Counted from the first letter of the stretch, positions 6,158-14,157 are shown. The stretch is DNA of 25,052 bases from M55B118 sp964501715 (GCA_964501715.1 CAZCTR010000019.1:1-25052), one strand, 5' to 3'. The notes: generated from the letters alone by a model not told the origin. Numbers and translations are program-made.

Positions 6158-7932
6158 TCAAGACCCTGTCCAGATCCATCCGCGAATACAAAAAGGAAAG
6201 CATCCTATCCCCGCTCTTCGTCGCGCTTGAAGTGCTCTGCGAGATCCTTCTTCCCCTCATCATGGCCGTGCTGATCGACCGGATCATCGCCCGCGACATC
6301 ACCGACCTCGTGTTTCAGGGCGGGCTTCTTGTCGCGCTCACGATGCTTGCGCTCTTTTTTGGCTATCTGAGCGGGAAGTATAGTGCGATTGCCGCCTCGG
6401 GTTTCGCCAAGAACATCCGCAAGGACATCTTCTACAATGTCCAGAGCCTCTCGTTCTCGAACATCGACCGCTACAGCCACAGCGGTTTCGTGACCCGCAT
6501 GACCACCGACACCACGAACGTCCAAAACGCCTACGGCATGCTCATCCGCATCGCTGTGCGCGTGCCGTTCATGCTCGTCTTCTCGGTCCTGATGGCATTC
6601 TCGATCAATGTGACGCTCAGCTGGATCTTCCTCTCAGCCCTTCCCGTCCTCGCGATACTCCTGTTCTTCATCTTCAAGACCGCGATACCCGTCTTCCGCC
6701 GCGTCTTCGGCAAGTACGACAAGCTGAACGCCTACGTCCAGGAGAACATCAAGGGCATCCGTGTCGTCAAGACCTTCGTCAAGGAGGACTACGAGAAGAC
6801 GCGTTTCAAGGAAAGAAGCGAGGACATCCGGGACGACTTCGTCAAGGGTGAGCGCCTCGTGGCCCTGAACCAGCCCGCCTTCCAGTTCACGCTGTACGTG
6901 GTCATGTCCCTCGTCTCCATCATCGGCGCCTACCTCATCGTCACCACTTTCGGCGGGTTTGATGCAGGTGGCGACCCCATCTGGGGCGAGCTCACCACCG
7001 GGAGCCTCTCCAGTCTCATCGTCTACGGCATGCAGATCCTAGGAAGCCTCATGATGCTCGCGATGATCTTCGTGATGCTCACGATCTTCTCCGCGTCCGC
7101 GAAAAGGATCACCGATGTCCTCGAGGAGAAAAGCGACCTCACGAACCCTGAAGATCCTGTCTATGAAGTGAAGGACGGACGCATCGACTATGACAATGTC
7201 CATTTCAAATACACACCCGATGCGGAAGCGTGGGTGCTCAAAGATATCAACCTCTCCATCAAGGCCGGTGAAACCATCGGCATCATCGGCGCGACCGGAA
7301 CCGGAAAGAGCAGCCTCATCAACCTCGTGAGCCGTCTTTACGACGTCGACCGCGGCACCGTGCGTGTCGGGGACGTCGATGTGCGCGATTACGACCTTGA
7401 CACGCTCCGCCGCGAGGTCGCGGTCGTGCTGCAGAGCAACGTCCTTTTCTCCGGCACCATCGCCGACAACATCCGCTGGGGCGATGAAAACGCCACGGAC
7501 GAGGAAGTCACACACGTCGCGAAGCTCGCGAAGGCGCACGACTTCATCATGGCGTTCCCCGAAGGGTACGAGACCGTCATCGAACAGGGCGGCACCAACG
7601 TCTCGGGCGGGCAGAAACAACGCCTCTGCATCGCCCGCGCGCTTCTCAAGGATCCCAAGGTTTTGATCCTCGACGACTCCACGAGCGCGGTCGACACGAA
7701 GACCGAGGCGGACATCCGCCGAGCCCTCAAGGAGGACCTTCCGGCCATGACCAAGCTCATCATCTCCCAGCGGGTCTCCTCCGTCGAGGACGCCGACCAG
7801 ATCATCGTGGTTGATTCCGGCCAGATTGCCACTATGGGCACCCACGAAGAACTGCTAGAGTCCAGCGAGATCTATCAGGACATCCACGCCATGCAGGCGC
7901 TAGAGGACGGTGATTTCGATGCCGCAGAATAA
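6154..7932 (+). CDS. ABC exporter subunit with degenerate ATP site (heterodimeric multidrug type)
   Basis: 592 residues: a six-helix exporter membrane domain (about 15-325) followed by a nucleotide-binding domain. Walker A GATGTGKSS is near residue 380, the signature is VSGGQ and Walker B is VLILDDSTSAVD near 502, where the catalytic Glu is replaced by Asp. The switch His is replaced by Gln (IISQRVSSV). These changes mark the degenerate half of heterodimeric exporters such as BmrCD, LmrCD and TM287/288. Its ATG overlaps the MarR stop by 4 nt and its 3' end overlaps the second subunit by 14 nt. It most likely forms a membrane complex with that subunit to export drugs, lipids or peptides under MarR control. 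Substrate cannot be told from sequence. Confidence 0.92.
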   Translation: MIKTLSRSIREYKKESILSPLFVALEVLCEILLPLIMAVLIDRIIARDITDLVFQGGLLVALTMLALFFGYLSGKYSAIAASGFAKNIRKDIFYNVQSLSFSNIDRYSHSGFVTRMTTDTTNVQNAYGMLIRIAVRVPFMLVFSVLMAFSINVTLSWIFLSALPVLAILLFFIFKTAIPVFRRVFGKYDKLNAYVQENIKGIRVVKTFVKEDYEKTRFKERSEDIRDDFVKGERLVALNQPAFQFTLYVVMSLVSIIGAYLIVTTFGGFDAGGDPIWGELTTGSLSSLIVYGMQILGSLMMLAMIFVMLTIFSASAKRITDVLEEKSDLTNPEDPVYEVKDGRIDYDNVHFKYTPDAEAWVLKDINLSIKAGETIGIIGATGTGKSSLINLVSRLYDVDRGTVRVGDVDVRDYDLDTLRREVAVVLQSNVLFSGTIADNIRWGDENATDEEVTHVAKLAKAHDFIMAFPEGYETVIEQGGTNVSGGQKQRLCIARALLKDPKVLILDDSTSAVDTKTEADIRRALKEDLPAMTKLIISQRVSSVEDADQIIVVDSGQIATMGTHEELLESSEIYQDIHAMQALEDGDFDAAE

Positions 7933-9817
7933 ACTGACGACGCTCAAGCGCCTCATCAAGGGTCTCTTCATGACCAACAGAAAGGCGATGATCATTGTCT
8001 TCATCGCGCTCATCTTCGCCGCCGCGGGCATCATGTCCATCTCCGTCTTCCTCCAGCTCATCGTCGACAACGCCATCACCCCCTCGCTCGGCGAAGGCTG
8101 GGAGACGGCATTCGAAGCACTCTTGCCGATCATCATCGCCATGGTCGTCGTCTATACGCTCGCGCTCATCGGCACGACGGTCTACACCCAGATCATGGCC
8201 AAGATCGGACAGCACTATCTCGACGACATCCGTAAGGAGATGTTCGAGAAGATGGAGTCGCTCCCGATCGGTTTCTTCGACGGCCGTTCGCACGGCGACA
8301 TCATGTCCTACTACACCAATGACGTCGACACGCTTCGCCAGTTTGTGACCCAGACGCTCATACAGTTTGCGATGACGCTTTTCACGTTGCTTTTCATTGT
8401 CGGCACCATGCTCTATTACAGTTTCATACTCACCATGTTCGTCGCCATCGGTGCATTCGTAATGTATAAGGTGACCTCGAAAATCGGCGGGAAGTCCGTC
8501 GAATACTTCCGCGCCCAGCAACAGTCCATGGGGCGCGTCGAAGGATACATCGAGGAGATGATGCACGGACAGAAAGTCGTCAAGACCTTTGTGCGCGAAG
8601 AGAGGGCAAAAAAGGATTTCGACGCCCACAACGAGGCGTGGTTCGAGGATTCCAGGAACGCGAGGCACTACGGCAACATCCTCATGCCGATCCTGCAGAA
8701 CATCGGAAATTTGATGTATGTCGTCCTCGCCATCGTCGGAAGCGTGCTCATCTATTTCAGTGTCACAAACATCGGTTTCAGCGGCATCCATCCCTTCTCC
8801 ATCGCGAGGATCGGCATCGTGGTCTCGTTCCTTTCGCTCTCCCGTCAGTTCGCCTACAACATCCGCATGGTCTCCCAGCAGGCCCCGATGGTCGGTATGG
8901 CGCTCGGCGGTGCGAGCCGAGTCTATGACTTCCTCGCCTTCGACGAGGAGCAGGACACCGGGTACGTGACGCTCGTCCATGCGAAAAAAGACAAGGAAGG
9001 CAACCTCGTCGAGACCGAAGAGGAGACCGGCCTTTGGGCCTGGAAGCACCCCCACAGCGACGGGTCCCTCACCTACCACGAACTGAAGGGCGACATCGTG
9101 CTTGAGAACGTCGACTTCGCCTACGTGGAGGACACCCCGGTCCTAAAAGACGTTTCAATCTACGCCCGTCCGGGACAGACGATCGCCCTCGTCGGACACA
9201 CCGGCGCCGGAAAGACCACCATCACCAACCTCATCAACCGTTTCTATGAGATCAAGAAGGGCAAGATCCGCTACGACGGCATCAACATCCAGAAAATCAG
9301 GAAGCCCGACCTCCGACGCTCGCTCGGCATGGTCCTTCAGGACACGAGCCTCTTCTCGGGCACCGTCCGCGACAACATCCGCTATGGTCGCATGGACGCG
9401 AGTGAAGAGGAGGTCGTCGCAGCCGCGAAGACCGCGAACGCCTATGATTTCATCATGCATCTGCCCAAGGGGCTTGACACCGAACTCTCCGCGAACGGCG
9501 AGAACCTCTCCGAAGGTCAGCGCCAGCTCATCTCAATCGCCCGGGCGGCGTGCGCGAACGCGCCCGTCCTCATCCTCGACGAGGCCACCTCGTCGATCGA
9601 CACCCGCACCGAGGCGCTCGTGCAGGAGGGCATGAACAAACTCATGGAGGATCGCACCGTGTTCGTGATCGCCCACCGGCTCTCCACCGTCAAAAACAGC
9701 GATGCGATCATGGTCATGGACCATGGTGAGATCATCGAGCGCGGCAGCCACGAATCCCTGATTGAACAAAGAGGCACCTACTACGAACTCTATACCGGCG
9801 CGCTCAGGGATAATTAG
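7919..9817 (+). CDS. ABC exporter subunit with catalytic ATP site (heterodimeric multidrug type)
   Basis: 632 residues from ATG 7919 (an upstream GTG at 7910 is less likely). Six-helix membrane domain, then an inserted acidic segment (GYVTLVHAKKDKEG up to WAWKHPHSDG) before the nucleotide-binding domain, a feature of one class of Firmicutes half-transporters. Walker A GHTGAGKTT is near residue 425, Walker B VLILDEATSSID near 550 keeps the catalytic Glu, and the switch is IAHRLSTV with His. Its signature is LSEGQ rather than LSGGQ. That signature would face the degenerate Walker site of the partner, so one composite ATP site is degenerate on both sides and the other is intact. The last gene of the marR operon; no clear terminator before the tRNA. 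Confidence 0.93.
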   Translation: MPQNKLTTLKRLIKGLFMTNRKAMIIVFIALIFAAAGIMSISVFLQLIVDNAITPSLGEGWETAFEALLPIIIAMVVVYTLALIGTTVYTQIMAKIGQHYLDDIRKEMFEKMESLPIGFFDGRSHGDIMSYYTNDVDTLRQFVTQTLIQFAMTLFTLLFIVGTMLYYSFILTMFVAIGAFVMYKVTSKIGGKSVEYFRAQQQSMGRVEGYIEEMMHGQKVVKTFVREERAKKDFDAHNEAWFEDSRNARHYGNILMPILQNIGNLMYVVLAIVGSVLIYFSVTNIGFSGIHPFSIARIGIVVSFLSLSRQFAYNIRMVSQQAPMVGMALGGASRVYDFLAFDEEQDTGYVTLVHAKKDKEGNLVETEEETGLWAWKHPHSDGSLTYHELKGDIVLENVDFAYVEDTPVLKDVSIYARPGQTIALVGHTGAGKTTITNLINRFYEIKKGKIRYDGINIQKIRKPDLRRSLGMVLQDTSLFSGTVRDNIRYGRMDASEEEVVAAAKTANAYDFIMHLPKGLDTELSANGENLSEGQRQLISIARAACANAPVLILDEATSSIDTRTEALVQEGMNKLMEDRTVFVIAHRLSTVKNSDAIMVMDHGEIIERGSHESLIEQRGTYYELYTGALRDN

Positions 9818-9891
9818 AAAGTATCTGTCACGCCATACACAAGCCGGTCAATTTGTGGTAGACTGAAATAGGGCGGAAACTTCGCCCGCAC

Positions 9892-9986
9892 GGAGGAGTA
9901 CCCAAGTCTGGCTGAAGGGGCTCGACTCGAAATCGAGAAGGCCGGTCCATACCGGCGCGGGGGTTCGAATCCCTTCTCCTCCGCCA
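9892..9986 (+). tRNA. tRNA-Ser (anticodon CGA)
   Basis: Acceptor GGAGGAG (9892-9898) pairs with CTCCTCC (9976-9982); D-arm CCC/GGG; anticodon stem CTCGA/TCGAG with loop CTCGAAA, anticodon CGA reading UCG. A long variable arm with GCCGG/CCGGC identifies the Ser class, and the T-loop is TTCGAAT. The 3' CCA (9984-9986) is encoded. A terminator follows. Confidence 0.95.
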
Positions 9987-10028
9987 TATGATTAAACACC
10001 CGGACACGGGTCTACGTTTCAATAAAGG

Positions 10029-10080
10029 CGCCCTTCATAGACCGGAAGATATTTCCGGCTCTATGAAGGGCGTTTCTTTC
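10029..10080 (+). terminator. Intrinsic terminator after tRNA-Ser
   Basis: CGCCCTTCATAG (10029-10040) pairs with CTATGAAGGGCG (10061-10072), with an inner CCGGAA/TTCCGG stem, followed by TTTCTTTC. Confidence 0.85.
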
Positions 10081-10139
10081 TGTTGGACATGTATGACGGA
10101 TGTTCCAAAACACTTAGAGAACCTCTTAGACGTTCTGGT

Positions 10140-10562
10140 TCACTTTTGAAGGTGAGAGGAATAGGCTGAATACGCTGTAGCCGAACACCAGCTGAAAAGA
10201 TTCAGAAGATGAGGGTTCGACAGATAACCGATGAGCACCCTGTCGAAAGAAGCGGACGTAACCACTGAATAAAGCGACACGAACACTTCAGCGGTCGCAT
10301 GAAGGAAGAAGAGGACCGTGAAACCGATCTTAACCGGATTTGGACCTGTCGTCCATGTGGAACGTCTGAAGACATCGGAGGTGATGCCGTGGAGACTCGC
10401 GCAGATTAGGACATAGAGGATGAATGAAAGAAGCGCGGGTTCGAAAAAACGGAAGTCAGACGTATCCTGCGTGATCATGGGTACCAACAGATAATGGATC
10501 AGGAAGATGGGCGCCGTCACGGCTGTAAGCCTGACAAGTATACTTAAATGGATGTTTTTCAT
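10140..10562 (-). CDS. Membrane protein of unknown function
   Basis: 140 residues with four likely membrane helices (about 8-30, 43-60, 79-100 and 112-133) and short loops. GATAGGAG lies about 7 nt before the ATG. The motif GPNPVKIGFTVLFFLHATAE in the third helix region is the most distinctive piece, but I do not recognise a family. It is a lone gene converging on the tRNA and its terminator. No clear terminator of its own is seen. Confidence 0.65.
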   Translation of the reverse strand: MKNIHLSILVRLTAVTAPIFLIHYLLVPMITQDTSDFRFFEPALLSFILYVLICASLHGITSDVFRRSTWTTGPNPVKIGFTVLFFLHATAEVFVSLYSVVTSASFDRVLIGYLSNPHLLNLFSWCSATAYSAYSSHLQK

Positions 10563-10762
10563 GGAATGCTCCTATCTTTTAAAAGATGAACCTCATGAGA
10601 CCATTGAAACCGAACTTCATCAGAATGACAGCATCTACCTGTCGTATTTCAACCGTAAGGGATTGAATTCACTAAAATTGTATCAATCATAAAAAAACAG
10701 TTATCCAGTTTTCAATGAAAAAGGGGACGTCTGAGCACCTATGCATGAAAACAATGACCAGC

Positions 10763-10796
10763 TAAACTTTGTTTAACCTCCATATGATGATATGAT
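10763..10796 (+). promoter_or_regulatory. Possible promoter of the small membrane protein gene at 10853
   Basis: TATGAT (10791-10796) with a weak -35 TTTGTT (10768-10773) at 17 bp. An inverted repeat TAAAC/GTTTA (10763-10775) overlaps the -35. The rest of the 290-bp gap (10563-10852) shows no gene. Confidence 0.4.
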
Positions 10797-10852
10797 AGTG
10801 ATAGATACAACCACGTTTACTTGGATAAAGTCAATACGGAAGGAGACCCTAC

Positions 10853-11206
10853 ATGCTTGAATCCCTCATCACCATCCTTATCGCCGCAGCGATCCTCACC
10901 ATCCTCTTTTTCGCCTATATGACCAAAAGCAAGCTCGCAAGCTACGTCGCCTACACCATCCTCGCCGCCTACGCCCTGGGCATGGCGCTCAACGGACTGG
11001 TCGGCCTCATCATCGACGTTGACTTCCTTTCGTTCCTGGTGGACATCCTCAGGTTCCTCGGAGACATCATCGTCTACGTTGAAGTCGGTGTCATCCTGTT
11101 CCTTTTCCTGATGTCGAAACACAAGAAGACCAAGATCATGCTGCTCAAGGTGGCGATCATCGCCTACGTCGTGCTGGTCCTGATTGAAGCCTTCAACATC
11201 CTTTGA
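10853..11206 (+). CDS. Small integral membrane protein, unknown
   Basis: 117 residues with four hydrophobic helices (about 3-22, 29-54, 60-90 and 98-115); only one short basic loop (MSKHKKTKIM) stands out. GGAAGGAGACC about 8 nt before the ATG is a strong ribosome binding site. The gene is followed by an intrinsic terminator at 11252 and preceded by its own possible promoter, so it is monocistronic. No family is recognised. Confidence 0.75.
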   Translation: MLESLITILIAAAILTILFFAYMTKSKLASYVAYTILAAYALGMALNGLVGLIIDVDFLSFLVDILRFLGDIIVYVEVGVILFLFLMSKHKKTKIMLLKVAIIAYVVLVLIEAFNIL

Positions 11207-11251
11207 TATCTAAAGACTTCTTTGACATCATGGACAAGACACGACCCACAC

Positions 11252-11292
11252 ACCCGCGCTATCAAGATTCGCTTGATCAGTGCGGGTTTTAT
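11252..11292 (+). terminator. Intrinsic terminator
   Basis: ACCCGC and ATCAAG (11252-11266) pair with CTTGAT and GCGGGT (11272-11287) with a small internal bulge, followed by TTTTATT. It ends the unit of the membrane protein at 10853-11206. Confidence 0.75.
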
Positions 11293-11325
11293 TGTGGCTT
11301 CGACACGGTTTCAGACAACCTTCAA

Positions 11326-11377
11326 ATTGTAATACAATGTACTGCAGATAACGGATTTTTGTGCTGCAATGTATTAC
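11326..11377 (+). promoter_or_regulatory. Palindromic operator region of the toxin-antitoxin locus
   Basis: ATTGTAATACAAT (11326-11338) is a perfect 13-bp palindrome and contains a -10-like TACAAT. GTAATACA (11329-11336) recurs inverted as TGTATTAC (11370-11377) just before the antitoxin start. Paired palindromes around the promoter fit autoregulation by a ribbon-helix-helix antitoxin. Confidence 0.55.
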
Positions 11378-11389
11378 GAGGTGATGATA

Positions 11390-11611
11390 ATGAGTATATC
11401 CATTAGAGCGAATCAGAAAGAATCGGAAATGATAAAGAAATACGCGGAATTGAACGGTCAGCCCGTCTCCGAGGTGATGCGCCAGGCGATTCTTGAGAAA
11501 ATCGAGGACGAATTCGATATCTTTATTTACGAGAACGCTATGAAAGAGCATGAGGAAAACCGTAAAACATACACCATCCATGAAGCCAAGAAAATCCTGG
11601 ATATTGAGTGA
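11390..11611 (+). CDS. Type II antitoxin, ribbon-helix-helix (RelB-like, DUF6290 type)
   Basis: 73 residues from ATG 11390, chosen because GAGGTG lies 5-6 nt upstream; ATGs at 11369 and 11384 fit worse. The N-terminus MSISIRANQKESEMIKKYAE, followed by NGQPVSEVMRQAILEKIEDE, is a typical ribbon-helix-helix DNA-binding fold. The tail (IYENAMKEHEENRKTYT and a final HEAKKIL helix) would wrap the toxin. The stop overlaps the toxin start (TGATG), the usual coupling of such pairs. It probably binds the palindromes at 11326-11377. Since the toxin is frameshifted, the antitoxin may now be an orphan. Confidence 0.85.
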   Translation: MSISIRANQKESEMIKKYAELNGQPVSEVMRQAILEKIEDEFDIFIYENAMKEHEENRKTYTIHEAKKILDIE

Positions 11612-11873
11612 TGTACAAAGTCAAGATCACAGACAAAGCCATGAAGACGCTTCAGAAGATGGACAGGCAGATTGCCCGGATGATTCTTGCCTGGATTGAA
11701 AAAAATCTTGAAGGGACCATGATCCCAGGATTAAAGAGAAGGGACTTTCAAACAACAGGAAGGGGATGTGGCGGTATCGCGTGGGCAATTATCGGATTCT
11801 GGCCGATATTGACGATCATGAGCTTATCATCCTATTGGTGGAGTTGGGACATAGAAAGGACATACATAACTGA
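11611..11873 (+). pseudogene. RelE/ParE-type toxin, frameshifted
   Basis: The frame from ATG 11611 begins as a RelE toxin (MYKVKITDKAMKTLQKMDRQ, then IEKNLEGT). From about 11718 the family-like sequence continues in the -1 frame: DPRIKEKGLSNNRKGMWRYR, VGNYRILADIDDHELIILLV and ELGHRKDIHN, ending at TGA 11871-11873. Joined, this gives an ordinary 87-residue toxin including the conserved YRVGNYRI and ELGHR blocks. The zero frame instead runs on to 11934 with unrelated residues. One missing base between about 11712 and 11720 explains it. The A-AAA-AAT run upstream cannot rescue by -1 slippage, because a TGA in that frame (11709-11711) precedes the junction. Confidence 0.85.
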
Positions 11874-11887
11874 ATCGATTCAACTAG

Positions 11888-11929
11888 AAAGGTTTTCAGC
11901 TTGTTTGCTGGAAGCCTTTTTCGTATTTT
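11888..11929 (+). terminator. Intrinsic terminator of the toxin-antitoxin locus
   Basis: AAAGGTTTTCAGC (11888-11900) pairs with GCTGGAAGCCTTT (11907-11919) with one mismatch, loop TTGTTT, followed by TTTCGTATTTTT. Confidence 0.75.
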
Positions 11930-11945
11930 TGTAGACAATTTCTGA

Positions 11946-11975
11946 TTGAATTTCATCAAAATTGACCCAGGTCAA
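11946..11975 (+). promoter_or_regulatory. Two tandem FNR/CRP-like boxes
   Basis: TTGAATTTCATCAA (11946-11959) and TTGACCCAGGTCAA (11962-11975) both fit the FNR-type pattern TTGAT-N4-ATCAA with few mismatches; the second is a perfect palindrome of 6-bp arms. Their centres are 16 bp apart. They precede an operon whose last gene encodes a Crp/Fnr-family regulator, so they are its likely binding sites. Confidence 0.65.
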
Positions 11976-11997
11976 GGAATGGAAAGTGTATCGGGAT

Positions 11998-12003
11998 TAT
12001 ACT
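11998..12003 (+). promoter_or_regulatory. -10 box of the metal operon
   Basis: TATACT. No good -35 hexamer lies 16-18 bp upstream, which fits an activator-dependent promoter. With transcription starting at A12010, the second FNR-like box is centred at -41.5, the class II activation position. The leader would be only about 16 nt. Confidence 0.5.
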
Positions 12004-12025
12004 GAGCGCAGAAAGGATGATACAA

Positions 12026-12241
12026 ATGAGACAAACCACCATGAAACTCGACACACTGACCTGCCCCTCCTGCATCAAGAGAATCGAGAAGAACCTAAGC
12101 AGGATGGACGGCATCTCCGATGTCGAAGTCAAGTTCAACAGCTCCAAAGTCGAGGTCAGTTATGACGAGGACACGCTTGATATTAAGACCATTTCAAGCA
12201 CCCTCGAGAAGCTCGGCTATCCCGTACTCGATGTGAGGTGA
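12026..12241 (+). CDS. Heavy-metal-associated (HMA) domain protein, metallochaperone-like
   Basis: 71 residues forming one ferredoxin-like HMA domain. The metal loop reads LTCPSCIKRIEKNL (CxxC at Cys12 and Cys15 in a T-C-x-x-C context), followed by MDGISDVEVKF, SSKVEVSYDED and a final helix with LEKLGYPVLDV. GAAAGGA at 12011-12017 favours ATG 12026 over ATG 12017. It ends 5 nt before the ATPase ATG, with the ribosome binding site for the ATPase inside its 3' end. It may deliver metal to the ATPase, which itself lacks an N-terminal HMA domain, so this gene could be its detached metal-binding domain. The metal is not identifiable. Confidence 0.9.
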   Translation: MRQTTMKLDTLTCPSCIKRIEKNLSRMDGISDVEVKFNSSKVEVSYDEDTLDIKTISSTLEKLGYPVLDVR

Positions 12242-12246
12242 CCCCC

Positions 12247-14157
12247 ATGCGCCTGAGACAGAACGCCTATATCATAAGCATCACCCTGCTTTTCATCGCG
12301 TCCATCGTCCTGAACCAGACGATTCGGGCGCACCCTCTTTCCATCGTGACGATGAGCGCACTCACCCTCATCGCGGGCCACTCCATCTTCAAGAAGGCCC
12401 TCACAGACCTCCGCTACGGCATCGTCGGCATCGACCTCCTCGTGACGATCGCGGTCGTGGCCGCGTTCTTCATCGGGGATTATTTCGAGGCCGCGGCGGT
12501 GACATATCTCTTCATGCTCGGCCACTTCCTTGAACAGCGCTCGCTCAGGAAGACCAGAAGCGCCCTCAAGGCCCTGATGGACTTGAGGCCGGTGATGGCG
12601 CGTGTTGAAAGGGATGACGAACAGATAATGCTGCGCGCGGAGGAAGTGAGGAAGGGCGATACCATCATCGTCAAGCCCGGTGAGAAGATCCCCGTCGACG
12701 GCACCATCACCGAAGGGCGCACCAGCATCGATGAACAGACCCTTACGGGTGAGTCGATGCCCGCGGACAAGACCAAGGGTGACGAGGTCTACGCCTCCAC
12801 CGTCCTCCACTCGGGCTACATCCGGATGCAGGCTGAACATGTCGGGGAGGACACGACCTTCAGCAAGATCATACGCATGGTCGAGGACGCCCAGGACAAC
12901 AAGGCCCCATCCCAGAAACTGATCGAGTCATTTTCGAAATACTACACCCCCTCGGTCGTCCTGCTTGCGCTCACCCTCTTCATCTTCACCCAGGACATCC
13001 GTATCGCCATCACGATGCTCGTGATCGCCTGCCCGGGCGCACTTGTCATCTCCACCCCGGTCTCCTTCGTCGCCGGCATAGGGAACGCCGCGAAGAAGGG
13101 CATCCTCTTCAAGGGCGGAGAGACCGTAGAATCGCTTTCGAAGGGTAATGTCGTGCTCTTCGACAAGACCGGAACCCTGACGGAAGGAAAGCCCCGTGTC
13201 TCAGAGGTGAGGGCACTCGCCACAGACGAAGCCACCCTACTCACCATCGCGAAAGCGGGGGAGGCCTACAGCGAGCACCCCATCGCGCAAGCCATACTTG
13301 AAGAGGCGGAGAAGAGAAACCTCAAGACAGACCTAAAAGCTAAAGACATAGTCATGACGGTTGGAAAAGGCGTGACATTCACCTATAATGGGGTTGAATA
13401 CAGGCTCGGAAACGAGAAGCTGACGCAAGGGACATTGGATGGCGCGAGCACGGAAAGCCTGCATGCCATGGAAGAGGCAGGAATGACCACCCTGGTCCTC
13501 GCGGACAGTGAAAAAGCGCTCGGCCTGATCGGAATCAGCGACACTGTGCGCGAGGAGGCCCGTGGACTTGCGCATAAGCTCAAGGCGCTTGGAATCAAGC
13601 GCACCGTGATGCTCACGGGGGACAGGGAGCGTGTCGCCAGGAGCGTCTCAGAGTCGCTTGGGATTGACGACTTTCACGCCGGGCTCCTACCCGAGGACAA
13701 GGCTGAGATCATCAAGTCCTACAAAGGGGCTGGGCATCACACCATCTTTGTCGGCGACGGCATCAACGACGCACCCGCGCTCACGAACGCCGACGCTTCC
13801 GTCGCCCTTGGCGGTCTCGGCAAGGACATCGCCATGGACACCGCCGACACCGTACTCATGAGTGAAAGACTCAGCAAGCTCACAGACGCCATCCGGATCA
13901 GCCGCAAGGTTCGGGCGAACATGTTTGAGAACATCGCCTTCGCGATGGGGGTCGTGCTCTTTCTCATCATCGGCGTGCTCTTCCGGCAGGTCACCATGTC
14001 CATCGGCATGCTCGTCCATGAGCTATCCGTCCTCGCCGTGATCATCAACGCCATCAGACTCATGCGATATGAAATGGGGAATCAGGATGAAAAGCCAGAA
14101 AGACCACAGAAGCTGCATCGGCAGCGTCCCGATATTCAAGAACCTGAACACGGATGA
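12247..14157 (+). CDS. P1B-type heavy-metal-transporting ATPase with CPG motif
   Basis: 636 residues from ATG 12247 (GAGGTG 8 nt upstream; the overlapping GTG 12238 is an alternative). Four N-terminal helices, actuator motif LTGES, a transmembrane metal motif ACPGALVISTP (Cys262), phosphorylation motif DKTGT (Asp306), SEHPIA for nucleotide binding, MLTGD, GDGINDAP, and two C-terminal helices ending HELSVLAVIINAIRLM. It uses ATP to move a metal ion across the membrane, probably outward. No N-terminal metal-binding domain is present; the preceding HMA gene may supply it. CPG instead of the usual CPC makes the metal uncertain: Zn, Cd, Pb or Cu-like ions are all possible. Its 3' end overlaps the regulator gene by 71 nt. 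Confidence 0.93.
   Translation: MRLRQNAYIISITLLFIASIVLNQTIRAHPLSIVTMSALTLIAGHSIFKKALTDLRYGIVGIDLLVTIAVVAAFFIGDYFEAAAVTYLFMLGHFLEQRSLRKTRSALKALMDLRPVMARVERDDEQIMLRAEEVRKGDTIIVKPGEKIPVDGTITEGRTSIDEQTLTGESMPADKTKGDEVYASTVLHSGYIRMQAEHVGEDTTFSKIIRMVEDAQDNKAPSQKLIESFSKYYTPSVVLLALTLFIFTQDIRIAITMLVIACPGALVISTPVSFVAGIGNAAKKGILFKGGETVESLSKGNVVLFDKTGTLTEGKPRVSEVRALATDEATLLTIAKAGEAYSEHPIAQAILEEAEKRNLKTDLKAKDIVMTVGKGVTFTYNGVEYRLGNEKLTQGTLDGASTESLHAMEEAGMTTLVLADSEKALGLIGISDTVREEARGLAHKLKALGIKRTVMLTGDRERVARSVSESLGIDDFHAGLLPEDKAEIIKSYKGAGHHTIFVGDGINDAPALTNADASVALGGLGKDIAMDTADTVLMSERLSKLTDAIRISRKVRANMFENIAFAMGVVLFLIIGVLFRQVTMSIGMLVHELSVLAVIINAIRLMRYEMGNQDEKPERPQKLHRQRPDIQEPEHG

Noticed and set aside
7039..7845. 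268-codon open frame antisense to the first ABC subunit
   Set aside because: Shadow of the Walker and signature region of the true gene; no start signals.
7832..9079. 415-codon open frame antisense to the second ABC subunit
   Set aside because: It is a mirror of GC-rich codons in the real gene, is extremely His/Asp/Glu-rich and has no ribosome binding site.
9871..9887. GGGCG/CGCCC hairpin before the tRNA as a terminator of the ABC operon
   Set aside because: Only 5 bp and no T-tract; it may simply be leader sequence of the tRNA transcript.
11203..11406. 67-codon open frame upstream of the antitoxin
   Set aside because: It runs through a terminator and the operator region and has no ribosome binding site.
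11699..11706. A-AAA-AAT slippery run as a programmed frameshift in the toxin gene
   Set aside because: A -1 slip there meets TGA at 11709-11711 before reaching the family-like frame, so it cannot produce the toxin.
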